IMG/VR virus record: IMGVR_UViG_3300032061_000003
Location: 1-46,031 of that record
Origin: a virus
Strand: one strand, 5' to 3'
Length of the DNA: 46,031 nucleotides
The position numbers and the translations under genes were made by a program. Position 1 is the first letter of the stretch, and the number at the start of each line of letters is the position of its first letter. This document shows positions 30,775 through 37,797 of this stretch, piece by piece. The notes under the pieces are model-generated. The model ran no database searches and had not been told where the DNA came from. It saw only the letters and a list, made by a program, of their open reading frames with translations.

Positions 30775-32441
30775 ATACCCCCAGGAGCATTTAGGAGTGC
30801 AGTTAAAGCGTTATTTCCACCCGTGTCCGTCTCGCTCAATACCTTTGCCCCTTGAACCATCGCGGCGGCTTGCTCCATCTGTTGCTGCTGTTGTATAGCC
30901 TGATTACGAGCTTGTCTAAGTTCGGCAATTTGCTCTTTGGACCGTAAGCAATTTGCCGGGAAATTAACCTTATCGCCATACTCGGATAATGTTTCGTCAA
31001 AGTCAATACCGTCAAGTACTTCTTGATTGGCGGCTGCCAGCCCGCCAGCAAACGCAACAAACTGTTCTATATTTGCCGTTCCTACCATTTTTTGAGCTTG
31101 AGCAAGAATTGATGTAAACTCAATCTTTAATTCCTGGCCTTCAAGTTCTTTTGGCGGAGGGGGAATTGCATTATTTTCCAATGCAATTTCATAGGCCATT
31201 TCAATACACGGGTCTAAATGTTCCTCTTCTTCACTGTCTAAAATCGGCCCCAATACCATCAACTTTTCCTCATGACGTTCTGCGACTTCTCGCGCGGTCA
31301 TTTGCGGCCTGTCTATGCTATTGAGCATTTTAAAAAGGTCGACAAAGAAAAACTCTGCAATCTTTTGTTGCTTGGCTAAAATTGCGTTGTCTAAGTTTTG
31401 TAAACCTTGCAAGAAATTGTTATCATATAATGAGCTAATCCCGGCTCTATCATTTGAGCGTATAAAATTTGCCGCTCCCGGAAGCGAATTTAAAACTCCG
31501 CCTGATATATCTCCAATAATTTGCAAAGGTGGATCTGCTGCTCTCGCAATGCCGTGCAGTTGATACTTGTTAAACTCTTGAAGGGTCTTACTATCCCCCA
31601 GGCTTCTCCACCCCGGAGAACCTCTGCCATATGCTTCTGCTGTCGTTCTAGTTTTCCACCTTGGAACCATATACGGAAACCTATTATATCCTGAATATCG
31701 AAGTATTTTATCTAAATCACTGCCGTCTTCCCAGTATACAGAACGGAAATTCATATTAGCCGAATCTTTTTTGAATGGTTGCCGTCCGTCGTTTGGTTCA
31801 ACCAATTGACAAACCTTGATATATTCTGAAAGATTGTTGTCATCATAAAGTTTTTTAACAGCGTTGCTTACATTATTTAAACCAAAACTAGCAATTACAT
31901 TAGCTACTGTCATATTGATATATCTGCAAATAGTATCAACTTTTCCGTATTGGTTGACATCGGCAAAATACTCTCCAATGGTGTGACTCTCTGACCTGAT
32001 TATATTTTCGTAGTCATAGTAAACGGCCATACAGCCAGTTCCAAATACACCATTTTCCAGATAGACATTATAAAAGTCCCGATAAATGTTTGACGCCTCA
32101 AATATGCCCATAAGGATATTTCTGACCTTTTCGAACCATTCTCTAGCTGGTTTCCATTTTGCCAAGTCATCATCAATTGTTGTAACCTCGAACCATTGTG
32201 AAGCTTTAGAAGTCATGCCGGATTGCATCCCTGAAGCAAATATTGTTGCATAATTGGCCGGTCTACCATCTAACATTTTTTTATAATTAATTTCGATATT
32301 TTGATTTGGATTATCATCATCAAAAAACCCGCCTTCTGGTAATATCAACTCGGATATATCCCGGAACACGGGCTTCCATATTGTGTATTTGTTTTTTATA
32401 TCATCAAATCGTCTTTGGTATGGTGTCCTTGACATATCCAT
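30771..32441 (-). CDS. Portal protein (podovirus head-to-tail connector)
   Basis: 556 aa, the usual length of PF12236-type connectors. Motifs include PYQRRFDDIKNKYTIWKPVF, 'DISELILPEGGFF', FASGMQSGMTSKASQWFEVT, 'FGTGCMAVYYDY', YGRGSPGWRSLGDSKTLQEF, and RPQMTAREVAERHEEKLMVL. The C-terminal 60 residues are Gln/Ala-rich (barrel region). Forms the dodecameric ring used for packaging and tail attachment. ATG 32441 after GAGGTGGTTGA. Confidence 0.93.
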   Translation of the reverse strand: MDMSRTPYQRRFDDIKNKYTIWKPVFRDISELILPEGGFFDDDNPNQNIEINYKKMLDGRPANYATIFASGMQSGMTSKASQWFEVTTIDDDLAKWKPAREWFEKVRNILMGIFEASNIYRDFYNVYLENGVFGTGCMAVYYDYENIIRSESHTIGEYFADVNQYGKVDTICRYINMTVANVIASFGLNNVSNAVKKLYDDNNLSEYIKVCQLVEPNDGRQPFKKDSANMNFRSVYWEDGSDLDKILRYSGYNRFPYMVPRWKTRTTAEAYGRGSPGWRSLGDSKTLQEFNKYQLHGIARAADPPLQIIGDISGGVLNSLPGAANFIRSNDRAGISSLYDNNFLQGLQNLDNAILAKQQKIAEFFFVDLFKMLNSIDRPQMTAREVAERHEEKLMVLGPILDSEEEEHLDPCIEMAYEIALENNAIPPPPKELEGQELKIEFTSILAQAQKMVGTANIEQFVAFAGGLAAANQEVLDGIDFDETLSEYGDKVNFPANCLRSKEQIAELRQARNQAIQQQQQMEQAAAMVQGAKVLSETDTGGNNALTALLNAPGGM

Positions 32442-32450
32442 TCAACCACC

Positions 32451-32801
32451 TCATTGCCCTAACAAAGTCTTTTTACCGGTGTTGGTAGTGCCTAGCACTG
32501 GCTTATTTATATTTGCTCTCGAAGTCAATCCCATACCGCCTGTTTTCATCGTTGCGGCAAGTCCCTGCTTTAGTTTTTGTTTGCGCCTCTCCTCTTGCTT
32601 GGCTGTAGTGATATCCTTTGCCGCTGTTGGTGTTACCGTTGGCGCTACCTTGATTTCCGGCGTTTCCGGTTTTGGAGTCATGGCGCTTGACGCCGCTGCT
32701 CCTGCTGCCGCTCCCAGTACCGCCTGGCCCGCTTGTGATTTAAATAACCAAGAACCCAACGCTTTTACTCCCGACCATACCGCTCCTGCTGCCGCTCCCA
32801 T
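32451..32801 (-). CDS. Small Ala/Gly-rich virion-region protein (116 aa)
   Basis: The start is ATG 32801, a few bases after GGGGGTGAT; the frame to 32822 is not needed. MGAAAGAVWSGVKALGSWLF, then GQAVLGAAAGAAASSA (glycine-zipper hydrophobic), a Pro/Lys-rich linker, and a C-terminal GGMGLTSRANINKPVLG. This type of small protein is found between large terminase and portal in several podoviruses; role unknown, possibly an ejected or head-associated protein. Confidence 0.65.
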   Translation of the reverse strand: MGAAAGAVWSGVKALGSWLFKSQAGQAVLGAAAGAAASSAMTPKPETPEIKVAPTVTPTAAKDITTAKQEERRKQKLKQGLAATMKTGGMGLTSRANINKPVLGTTNTGKKTLLGQ

Positions 32802-32805
32802 GTCA

Positions 32806-34275
32806 TCACCCCCATAAATCAATTTCGTGTACTGCGAATTTTAGGTTACCTTTGCTAAATGGATTTTTATTCTTTTTTTGAATATTAAAAGCGAATGTTT
32901 GTGCCAAACAATCACCCTTGTTAGGGCTTGGAATCCCCCGTGCTTTCATATCTTTTTTAGCCTCAAGTTGAATAACCCCATCCATTGTGGGAATCGTTTC
33001 CGGTCCAATTAAGTCATCATACATTTCCTGGTCGGACGGGATCGCTCCACCTGATTTAAGCCATTCTTTCATCTTTCCCCACATATAAGCCCTAAGATTT
33101 TTATATCCAGGCTCCGGGCTTGAAGACGAATAACAAACTAACATCCAATCCCTACCCATTGTTCTGCCGGCGCTTACGATACCGGTTCCATATCCTTGGT
33201 CAATTACAACTCCATCTGCCTGTTCCAAGTCTTCAAGCTGCGCGACAATGTTTGCAATCTCAATATCATTGTCGTTTTTAGGTATCTTACGAAGGATTCT
33301 AAAAGCTAACCCTTGCCTGATACCAATGATTAAAGGATCATCACCTTCCCAGGCCGGTTCGACGGACAAAATTTTAGGAGCAAAATTAAATTGCTCCTCT
33401 CGTAAATGCTTTCCGAACGCCATATCAACGTCTTCAACGGATATAAATTGCTTAGCAGACATTGACGGAAACATACCACGAACACGTACTTTTGCAAAGT
33501 CGGAATCAATGCCATAATCGTCAATCCACTTTTGTAGCTGTTCTTTGTTGGTTATATTGACTGTACGACTATCAATTTGCTTAGTAAACCATCTGTGCTT
33601 TAGTCGCCTAAAACAGTCTCTAAAACGTCCTGTGTTACGTGTTGGATTACCAAATACACACCATATAATTTGAGTGTTGGCGTCAGTTAAAGCTCCCTCT
33701 GTAACCTCCCAGATTTTATCATCAACAGCAGACGCTTCGTCATATATAACAATAATTCGTTTACCTTCATTGTGCAGCCCCGCGAACGCCTCTGTGTTGC
33801 TGATACTCCAAGGGATTGCATCGATTCTCCAAGTCTTTTCGTGTTCCGTTTCAGCGGAATAAATGGCCGTAGCAGTACATTTAAACCAATGTTTTGTAAT
33901 GCACATCTGATACCATTTGGTTAACTCCGGCCACGTTTTAGTCATCAGCTGACGATCCGTGTTGGCCGTGACAACTCCTTTGGAATCATCGTAAGTCGAT
34001 ATTGCCCATAAAATAAGCCACGCAACGAGAGCTGATTTCCCAATCCCATGGCCTGATGCTACTGCGGTTTGGATTACTTCGTTTACACTTTCTCCTTGCT
34101 CTAATTTGCTTTTTATTTGGTTCAGAAGCTCTATTTGCCATTCTTCAGGTTCTTTATCTTTGAGACTTTTTTCGCCCCATGGAAAGGCATAATAAACAAA
34201 TCCTAGAGGGTCTTTTTCAAACAATGCTATGTCGTTGATTAACTCTTGCTCGTAATCAATCTTCTCTTTTTCCAT
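32806..34275 (-). CDS. terL: Terminase large subunit
   Basis: 489 aa. ATPase: Walker A ASGHGIGKSALVAWLI near residue 70, Walker B IIVIYDEASAVDD near residue 180, coupling motif WCVFGNPTR near 215. The nuclease half has SVEPAWEGDDPLIIGIRQG (first acidic cluster) and GVVIDQGYGTGIVSAG, with conserved acidic residues. Packages DNA into the prohead. The start overlaps the small-subunit end by 20 bases. Packaging mode cannot be told from sequence alone. Confidence 0.95.
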   Translation of the reverse strand: MEKEKIDYEQELINDIALFEKDPLGFVYYAFPWGEKSLKDKEPEEWQIELLNQIKSKLEQGESVNEVIQTAVASGHGIGKSALVAWLILWAISTYDDSKGVVTANTDRQLMTKTWPELTKWYQMCITKHWFKCTATAIYSAETEHEKTWRIDAIPWSISNTEAFAGLHNEGKRIIVIYDEASAVDDKIWEVTEGALTDANTQIIWCVFGNPTRNTGRFRDCFRRLKHRWFTKQIDSRTVNITNKEQLQKWIDDYGIDSDFAKVRVRGMFPSMSAKQFISVEDVDMAFGKHLREEQFNFAPKILSVEPAWEGDDPLIIGIRQGLAFRILRKIPKNDNDIEIANIVAQLEDLEQADGVVIDQGYGTGIVSAGRTMGRDWMLVCYSSSSPEPGYKNLRAYMWGKMKEWLKSGGAIPSDQEMYDDLIGPETIPTMDGVIQLEAKKDMKARGIPSPNKGDCLAQTFAFNIQKKNKNPFSKGNLKFAVHEIDLWG

Positions 34276-34708
34276 TCAGAACACGCTCCCTGGCAGCTTT
34301 TAGCAAGTTTGCTTTGTCATCTATAATCTCAATCTCTTGCTTGTCTCTCCATTTGGCCGATTGACGATTTTTTAACCAGGCCATAGCTGCGCCGGTATCG
34401 GGAGCAATGTCTTTTAATACCTCTTTCCGAAGCGCTCCATCTTCATAAGTTTTTTCTTTAAATTGGTATCCCCTTGCCCTTTTGAACAGGCTATTTGCAA
34501 CTTCGGAATCAGCAATTACTTTTCCATTTTTTATGGACTCAAGAAATTGAGGATAAATTTGTTTCCAGGCATTTAATGTTTGTTCGCTTACTCCAATAAT
34601 TTCCGCAATCTCTCTATCTATAGCGCCTAATAAACAGAGCTTATAAACCAATTTGTTATATTCCTCTTTATACTCTGTTGGTCTTCCTCCTTTTCCTTTC
34701 TCTTCCAT
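34256..34708 (-). CDS. terS: Terminase small subunit
   Basis: The start is ATG 34708 after AGAGGTGATTAAA; an in-frame GTG at 34717 lies in the ribosome site. 150 aa. Basic start GKGGRPTEYKEEYNKLVYKL, then a helix-turn-helix (TDREIAEIIGVSEQTLNAWK-type, with A-I in place of T), a helical oligomerisation region, and the RAR..Q.KEKTYEDGALRKE element common in this family, ending WLKNRQSAKWRDKQEI. Binds the packaging site and loads the large subunit. Confidence 0.88.
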   Translation of the reverse strand: MEEKGKGGRPTEYKEEYNKLVYKLCLLGAIDREIAEIIGVSEQTLNAWKQIYPQFLESIKNGKVIADSEVANSLFKRARGYQFKEKTYEDGALRKEVLKDIAPDTGAAMAWLKNRQSAKWRDKQEIEIIDDKANLLKAARERVLNGKRED

Positions 34709-34709
34709 T

Positions 34710-34985
34710 TTAATCACCTCTGTTCAGCATCTTCTTCAACACATTCACATTGTTTTCTTCAACACATTCACATTTTTCATTGCGTTTATTAACTAGCATT
34801 TCCCTTAAATTATTACTTCCATTAATAATTGCATCTTTACCGCTTTTTTCTTCAATTGATTCAGCCGCAATTATAGACAAAAACAAAAGATAATCTAAAA
34901 TTCTTTGTGCTTCTCTTTCATTTAATGATAAAAAGGTTTCATTGTGCTCTTTCAACGCTTCTTGCATGGTTTTCATTTTATTCAC
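34710..34985 (-). CDS. Hypothetical protein with frame-shifted tail after a 23-bp duplication (91 aa)
   Basis: ATG 34985 after AGGGGTGAATAAA. Helical body with LSLNEREAQRILDYLLFLSI. The last 20 codons are encoded by a tandem repeat: 20 bases at 34732-34751 recur at 34755-34774 with a 23-base period. Since 23 is not a multiple of three, the duplication changes the C-terminus; the single-copy form would end ...KCECVEEDAEQR. The new tail ends MLNRGD and reaches the terminase gene. Role unknown. Confidence 0.65.
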   Translation of the reverse strand: MNKMKTMQEALKEHNETFLSLNEREAQRILDYLLFLSIIAAESIEEKSGKDAIINGSNNLREMLVNKRNEKCECVEENNVNVLKKMLNRGD

Positions 34986-34987
34986 CC

Positions 34988-35125
34988 CTACTTCTTTTTC
35001 TTTTTCTCTGGCAGATCCTTGCCCTTACTCTTTTTATCAAATTCTTTCACTGCCTCTTTGCCGAGCGCTTTAGTACCTGCTCTGGTATGCGCCCATCTAC
35101 GTTGAGCGTCAGATTTATAAGGCAT
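34988..35125 (-). CDS. 45-aa basic protein at the head of the late operon
   Basis: MPYKSDAQRRWAHTRAGTKA, then LGKEAVKEFDKKSKGK and a lysine-rich end. The 'MP.KS.AQRRW.H' start is a recurrent small phage protein of unknown role, often near terminase genes. ATG 35125 after TTAGGAGGGATT. Highly basic, probably nucleic-acid binding. Confidence 0.7.
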   Translation of the reverse strand: MPYKSDAQRRWAHTRAGTKALGKEAVKEFDKKSKGKDLPEKKKKK

Positions 35126-35148
35126 TTTAATCCCTCCTAAACAAATTT

Positions 35149-35174
35149 AAAAGCACCGGTTTCCCGATGCTTTA
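35149..35174 (-). terminator. Hairpin terminator or attenuator upstream of the late genes
   Basis: Minus-strand AAAGCA/TGCTTT outer stem with inner CGG/CCG pairs around GAAA, followed by TTTTAAATTT. It lies between possible late promoters (35.25-35.33 kb) and the first late gene. It could end a short transcript or serve as an attenuator overcome by the late regulator. Confidence 0.6.
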
Positions 35175-35273
35175 GTGTGTGCCGCTCGCTATATAGATTG
35201 CGGCTTCAAAAAATGCTGATTTGTAAAACAATATGTGATAATCTAACTCCCACTTGTTATTATAAACCATCAT
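35172..35273 (-). CDS. Doubtful 33-aa ORF in the late leader
   Basis: ATGATG at 35273 opens 33 codons (MMVYNNKWELDYHILFYKSA, then FFEAAIYIASGTH) ending exactly at the hairpin terminator. It is amphipathic or hydrophobic, possibly membrane active. There is no good ribosome site, and TATAAT (35264-35259, with GTGACT 18 bases upstream) suggests a promoter inside its first codons. A tandem TTTGCAGATT repeat lies upstream (about 35299-35318). It is either a leader peptide or spurious. Confidence 0.25.
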   Translation of the reverse strand: MMVYNNKWELDYHILFYKSAFFEAAIYIASGTH

Positions 35274-35332
35274 TTTAGTAAAAGTCACTTTAAATAATCT
35301 GCAAAAAATCTGCAATATTTTTAAATTGGGTA

Positions 35333-35361
35333 TTGACATTATACCCATGCGGGTTTATAAT
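35333..35361 (+). promoter_or_regulatory. Consensus promoter with embedded palindrome (plus-strand operon)
   Basis: TTGACA (35333-35338), 17-base spacer, TATAAT (35356-35361): a perfect match. The spacer carries ACCC-ATGC-GGGT, and CATTATA/TATAATG flank it as an outer inverted pair, so the promoter is itself an operator-like palindrome. The bases TATAATGTAAAT match those of the promoter at 9704-9732. It drives the small plus-strand operon to 37261. Confidence 0.85.
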
Positions 35362-35400
35362 GTAAATGTAATCAAGAAACGAACGAAAGGGGACGGGAAA

Positions 35401-35550
35401 GTGAAAATAATCAATGTTTTCGGGCATAAAATTTGCGTTAATGATAATTTCAAAGCGCAGGTAGATGGTAAAGAAACAAAAGTGTTTTTTGATTTAAAGG
35501 AAATGGGATTTTATATAAACTTATATGGAGGAAGGGTATATCTAAATTAA
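35401..35550 (+). CDS. 49-aa protein with GTG start
   Basis: The GTG at 35401 is eight bases after AAAGGGG; the frame extends upstream through the promoter, which excludes earlier starts. Product VKIINVFGHKICVNDNFKAQ, then VDGKETKVFFDLKEMGFYIN and GGRVYLN. A small beta-strand protein. First gene after the consensus promoter; function unknown. Confidence 0.6.
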   Translation: MKIINVFGHKICVNDNFKAQVDGKETKVFFDLKEMGFYINLYGGRVYLN

Positions 35551-35612
35551 CCCAGTCGGCGTAAGAATCGTGCAGGGCCGCGAGGCCCATCCTTGAGAAG
35601 GGGACTAGAAAG
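35551..35612 (+). ncRNA. Structured GC-rich leader element A
   Basis: GC-rich against the AT-rich surroundings. A perfect GGGCC-GCGA-GGCCC tetraloop hairpin (35576-35589) is followed by CCUU...AAGG and an AGUC/GACU closing pair (35554 and 35602). Its 3' end, AGAAGGGGACTAGAAA, matches AGAAGGGGACTGGAAA of the second element at 35901-35916. Both lie between stop and start of plus-operon genes. Structured regulatory RNA is inferred; no known riboswitch was recognised. Confidence 0.4.
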
Positions 35613-35624
35613 GAAGTGTTAGAC

Positions 35625-35828
35625 GTGGAATTTGTTATCGGCAAAATATACCGATATAACCAAATCAATTTCGTGACAGGAAAATTAATGCCAGCCGAAT
35701 GTACAATCACCAAAAGGACCAACAAAACTGTAACATTAAAAAGCGGTTCCGTCCGGAAGATATTCCGCGAAAATAATGTTGAGTATATTTTCCCAAATGG
35801 CCCTGAGTCAAAACTTTTTGCGGACTAA
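35625..35828 (+). CDS. Hypothetical 67-aa protein with GTG start
   Basis: GTG at 35625 lies 10 bases after AAAGGA; a GTG at 35616 is in frame but too close to it. VEFVIGKIYRYNQINFVTGK, then ECTITKRTNKTVTLKSGSVR and NNVEYIFPNGPESK. It looks like a small beta-barrel (SH3- or KOW-like) phage protein. Lies between the two structured RNA elements. Function unknown. Confidence 0.6.
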   Translation: MEFVIGKIYRYNQINFVTGKLMPAECTITKRTNKTVTLKSGSVRKIFRENNVEYIFPNGPESKLFAD

Positions 35829-35830
35829 TC

Positions 35831-35889
35831 CCCGCCCGACGATGGCCTGCTGGGTACAGGCCGAAACTCTCCCACAGGAGAGTCGCGGG
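35831..35889 (+). ncRNA. Candidate type I hammerhead ribozyme
   Basis: Order of elements: stem I 5' CCCGC (35831-35835); core CCGACGAU (35836-35843); stem II GGCCUG/CAGGCC (35844-35849, 35857-35862) with a seven-base loop; GAAA (35863-35866); stem III CUCUCC-CACA-GGAGAG (35867-35882); UC (35883-35884); stem I 3' GCGGG (35885-35889). This is the hammerhead topology with C3, G5, A6, G8, A9, G12, A13, A14, A15.1-U16.1 and C17 in place. Cleavage would follow C35884. Departures are U4 to C and an extra U before stem II. It begins two bases after the upstream stop and is in the sense orientation of the operon. Activity is unproven. Confidence 0.55.
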
Positions 35890-35938
35890 AACCCGCCCTA
35901 AGAAGGGGACTGGAAATAGAAAGGAGCGTATCAAACAA

Positions 35939-36232
35939 ATGAAAACGATTATAATTAGCAAGGGCAAAACAAATGACGCAGAAAGCATTTATTATCTTAG
36001 CCTTAATCCCAAATATTACTATCTTTCAAATGAAGTCTTAATGGAAGAACCGATTTCTCCAGACGTTAAAATTATTTTAAAGTCAGATAGCGGATGGTAT
36101 CCGGGAACCATTAATGAAATGAACGCAAGTAATTACAATTTTGTTATTGATTCTCTTTTGGCTCAAGAAATTATTGACAAGTGTAAAAGCCTTGATGGTT
36201 GCCCCGGTTACTGTCGCGGAAAAAATTATTAA
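35939..36232 (+). CDS. Hypothetical protein (97 aa)
   Basis: ATG 35939 is 12 bases after AAGGAG, downstream of the hammerhead-like element. MKTIIISKGKTNDAESIYYL, then LSNEVLMEEPISPDVKIILK and a cysteine-containing end (CKSLDGCPGYCRGKNY). Beta-rich N-terminal half. No family recognised. Confidence 0.65.
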   Translation: MKTIIISKGKTNDAESIYYLSLNPKYYYLSNEVLMEEPISPDVKIILKSDSGWYPGTINEMNASNYNFVIDSLLAQEIIDKCKSLDGCPGYCRGKNY

Positions 36233-36243
36233 GGAGGAAAAAA

Positions 36244-36612
36244 ATGATTAAGACTGAAAAAAAGTACAAAGTATGTTTTGACCTATATACTGGGCAGGAG
36301 GTTATCGTCCATGTTTCAGACGACAAGCAAGACGCCGAATTTCACCGGGATTTAATGATTGACACGCATGGGTATAAAAACACTCATATAATTGAGATTG
36401 AAGAACACTATATTTATTGCGAAGCAAACGAAGGTTTTCGCGTTTACATCGATAACAAAATTCCGGTATTGTATCAAGGAAAAGAATTGTATCAAATCGA
36501 TAGTAATATTTGGTATGACAGTTATGTTATCGCTAAAAACAAAGCTCACGTTAGTTTTGTTGATACAAATGGTAATCTTTATTGTTTTAACCTTACTTTT
36601 ACGCAGCAATAA
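36244..36612 (+). CDS. Hypothetical protein (122 aa)
   Basis: The start is ATG 36244 after AAGGAGG; the frame from 36199 lies within the previous gene. YKVCFDLYTGQEVIVHVSDD and many aromatic beta strands (HYIYCEANEGFRVYIDNKIP; SFVDTNGNLYCFNLTF). A soluble beta protein of unknown function in the plus operon. Confidence 0.65.
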   Translation: MIKTEKKYKVCFDLYTGQEVIVHVSDDKQDAEFHRDLMIDTHGYKNTHIIEIEEHYIYCEANEGFRVYIDNKIPVLYQGKELYQIDSNIWYDSYVIAKNKAHVSFVDTNGNLYCFNLTFTQQ

Positions 36613-36631
36613 TTTTTAAAGGAGGCAACCC

Positions 36632-36802
36632 ATGGGCGGAAAAAATCACACCGGAGAAACCAAAGTAATATTTAATCTCGATAAAAAACTGGCTGCTGAA
36701 TTGGATGAAATGTTGCTTGACTACGGATACAAAAACCGTTCCGAATATCTAAGGTCACAAATTATCGTAGACGTCCAAGATTACAAAAAATCTAAAAAAT
36801 AA
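36632..36802 (+). CDS. Ribbon-helix-helix transcription regulator (56 aa)
   Basis: ETKVIFNLDKKLAAELDEML gives the strand and first helix, and YGYKNRSEYLRSQIIVDVQD the turn and second helix, a clear CopG/Arc-type RHH. ATG 36632 after AAAGGAGGCAACCC. RHH proteins bind short palindromes as dimers, so this is a good candidate to act on the palindromic promoter at 35333-35361 or on the similar one at 9700-9732. Confidence 0.8.
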   Translation: MGGKNHTGETKVIFNLDKKLAAELDEMLLDYGYKNRSEYLRSQIIVDVQDYKKSKK

Positions 36803-36832
36803 GCCGGTAGCCCCGGCGAAGGAGGTAATAAA

Positions 36833-37261
36833 ATGGGAGAATTAATGAATTGGTTATTCGATCCTGTAATCAGAGGATTAAATGAAGAAGAAAAGAAGTT
36901 TGTGGAATTGGCTTTAAACAATGCTATGCATTTTAAAATAGTGTTAGGCCAATTAAGGGACGAAATGATACTGGCATGTATCAATGGCCAAATAGGCCAT
37001 GCGGATATTACAAAAACAAAAATTACAGGTATTGCTTTTGACTATTATGATCTTTCTGATTTGATTCAGGCGTCAAACGTCAAGCACAAAATTGACGAAA
37101 ATGACGTCAAAGCAGTTTTAGAGTTTCTTGGCCACGGCAGCATTTCACGTAATGTTTTTCGTAGTGCTTTTGCAAGCGCGGTTAAAAAAATACGCGAAAG
37201 CACAAGTCAAAAAAAGCGTTTTGTAATTATAGATACAATGTATAAGTTGATAATAGCTTAA
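36833..37261 (+). CDS. Hypothetical protein, last gene of plus operon (142 aa)
   Basis: ATG 36833 after GAAGGAGGTAATAA. Helical: LNEEEKKFVELALNNAMHFK, 'LRDEMILACINGQIGHADI', then DENDVKAVLEFLGHGSISRN and a basic end. No enzyme motif. Directly follows the RHH regulator and precedes a strong terminator; may be a regulator partner or effector of the same unit. Confidence 0.65.
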   Translation: MGELMNWLFDPVIRGLNEEEKKFVELALNNAMHFKIVLGQLRDEMILACINGQIGHADITKTKITGIAFDYYDLSDLIQASNVKHKIDENDVKAVLEFLGHGSISRNVFRSAFASAVKKIRESTSQKKRFVIIDTMYKLIIA

Positions 37262-37266
37262 CAAAT

Positions 37267-37297
37267 TCCCCCCGGCCTAAACCGGGGGTCTTTTTTT
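37267..37297 (+). terminator. Strong intrinsic terminator of the plus operon
   Basis: CCCCCGG (37269-37275), six-base loop, CCGGGGG (37282-37288), then TCTTTTTTT. It separates the plus operon from the convergent end of the long early operon. Confidence 0.95.
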
Positions 37298-37658
37298 ATA
37301 ACGTCAATAACTTCCTAGTTTTTTTTATCACCCGTCTTTTTAAGTAATAAACCTTTTCTACGCTGCATCTCATACATCCTGACACAATTTTAACATCTAA
37401 ATCTTCGTTGTATCGCAGGTTTATGTATTCCCTTTCGTCTTGATTCATAAATCGCAAACAAGCTTCGACTATTTTAATATCAATATTAGCTTGCGCTCGC
37501 CTTATTGCCATTAGTTCCATCTTGCTATATTCGGTTCCTCCCGAAGCTTTATCCATTCTCAATTGGCTTGTTATGGATGGTTCTAACAGCATTAATACGC
37601 TTTGATTATAATGATATCGCCGGTATAAATCCTCTATTTCGCTATCTGTCCATATCAT
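37296..37658 (-). CDS. ArpU/sigma-like late transcription regulator
   Basis: 120 aa with the sigma-70 region-4-like pattern of ArpU-type phage regulators: MELMAIRRAQANIDIKIVEA, FMNQDEREYINLRYNEDLDV and SGCMRCSVEKVYYLKRRVIK (helix-turn-helix). It is the last gene of the early operon, as ArpU-like late activators usually are, and would switch on the late genes that start about 2 kb further on. The target promoter is not identified. Confidence 0.75.
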   Translation of the reverse strand: MIWTDSEIEDLYRRYHYNQSVLMLLEPSITSQLRMDKASGGTEYSKMELMAIRRAQANIDIKIVEACLRFMNQDEREYINLRYNEDLDVKIVSGCMRCSVEKVYYLKRRVIKKTRKLLTL

Positions 37659-37797
37659 TTTTAACCTCCATAAGCTTATTATACCTCTTCAAAATGCACT
37701 CAAAACAATCTTTGTTGCATTCCTTAAACTGACAATGTTCGGCAGCGAAAAGACGCTTGCAAATTTCGAGTTTTTCGGTATCGGTCATGTCAGTCAT
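37642..37797 (-). CDS. Cysteine-rich 51-aa protein
   Basis: MTDMTDTEKLEICKRLFAAE, HCQFKECNKDCFECILKRYN. Five cysteines in a CxxxxxCxxxCxxC pattern. ATG 37797 overlaps the HNH stop (ATGA) and its end overlaps the ArpU-like gene by 17 bases. Small metal-binding protein, function unknown. Confidence 0.6.
   Translation of the reverse strand: MTDMTDTEKLEICKRLFAAEHCQFKECNKDCFECILKRYNKLMEVKNDMDR

Noticed and set aside
32383-32817. 144-codon plus frame opposite the small Ala/Gly-rich gene and portal start
   Set aside because: No ribosome site, antisense to two well-supported genes.
35551-35612. Element A as a second hammerhead ribozyme
   Set aside because: It lacks the CUGANGA and GAAA core segments between stems; only the 3' tail resembles the candidate at 35831-35889.
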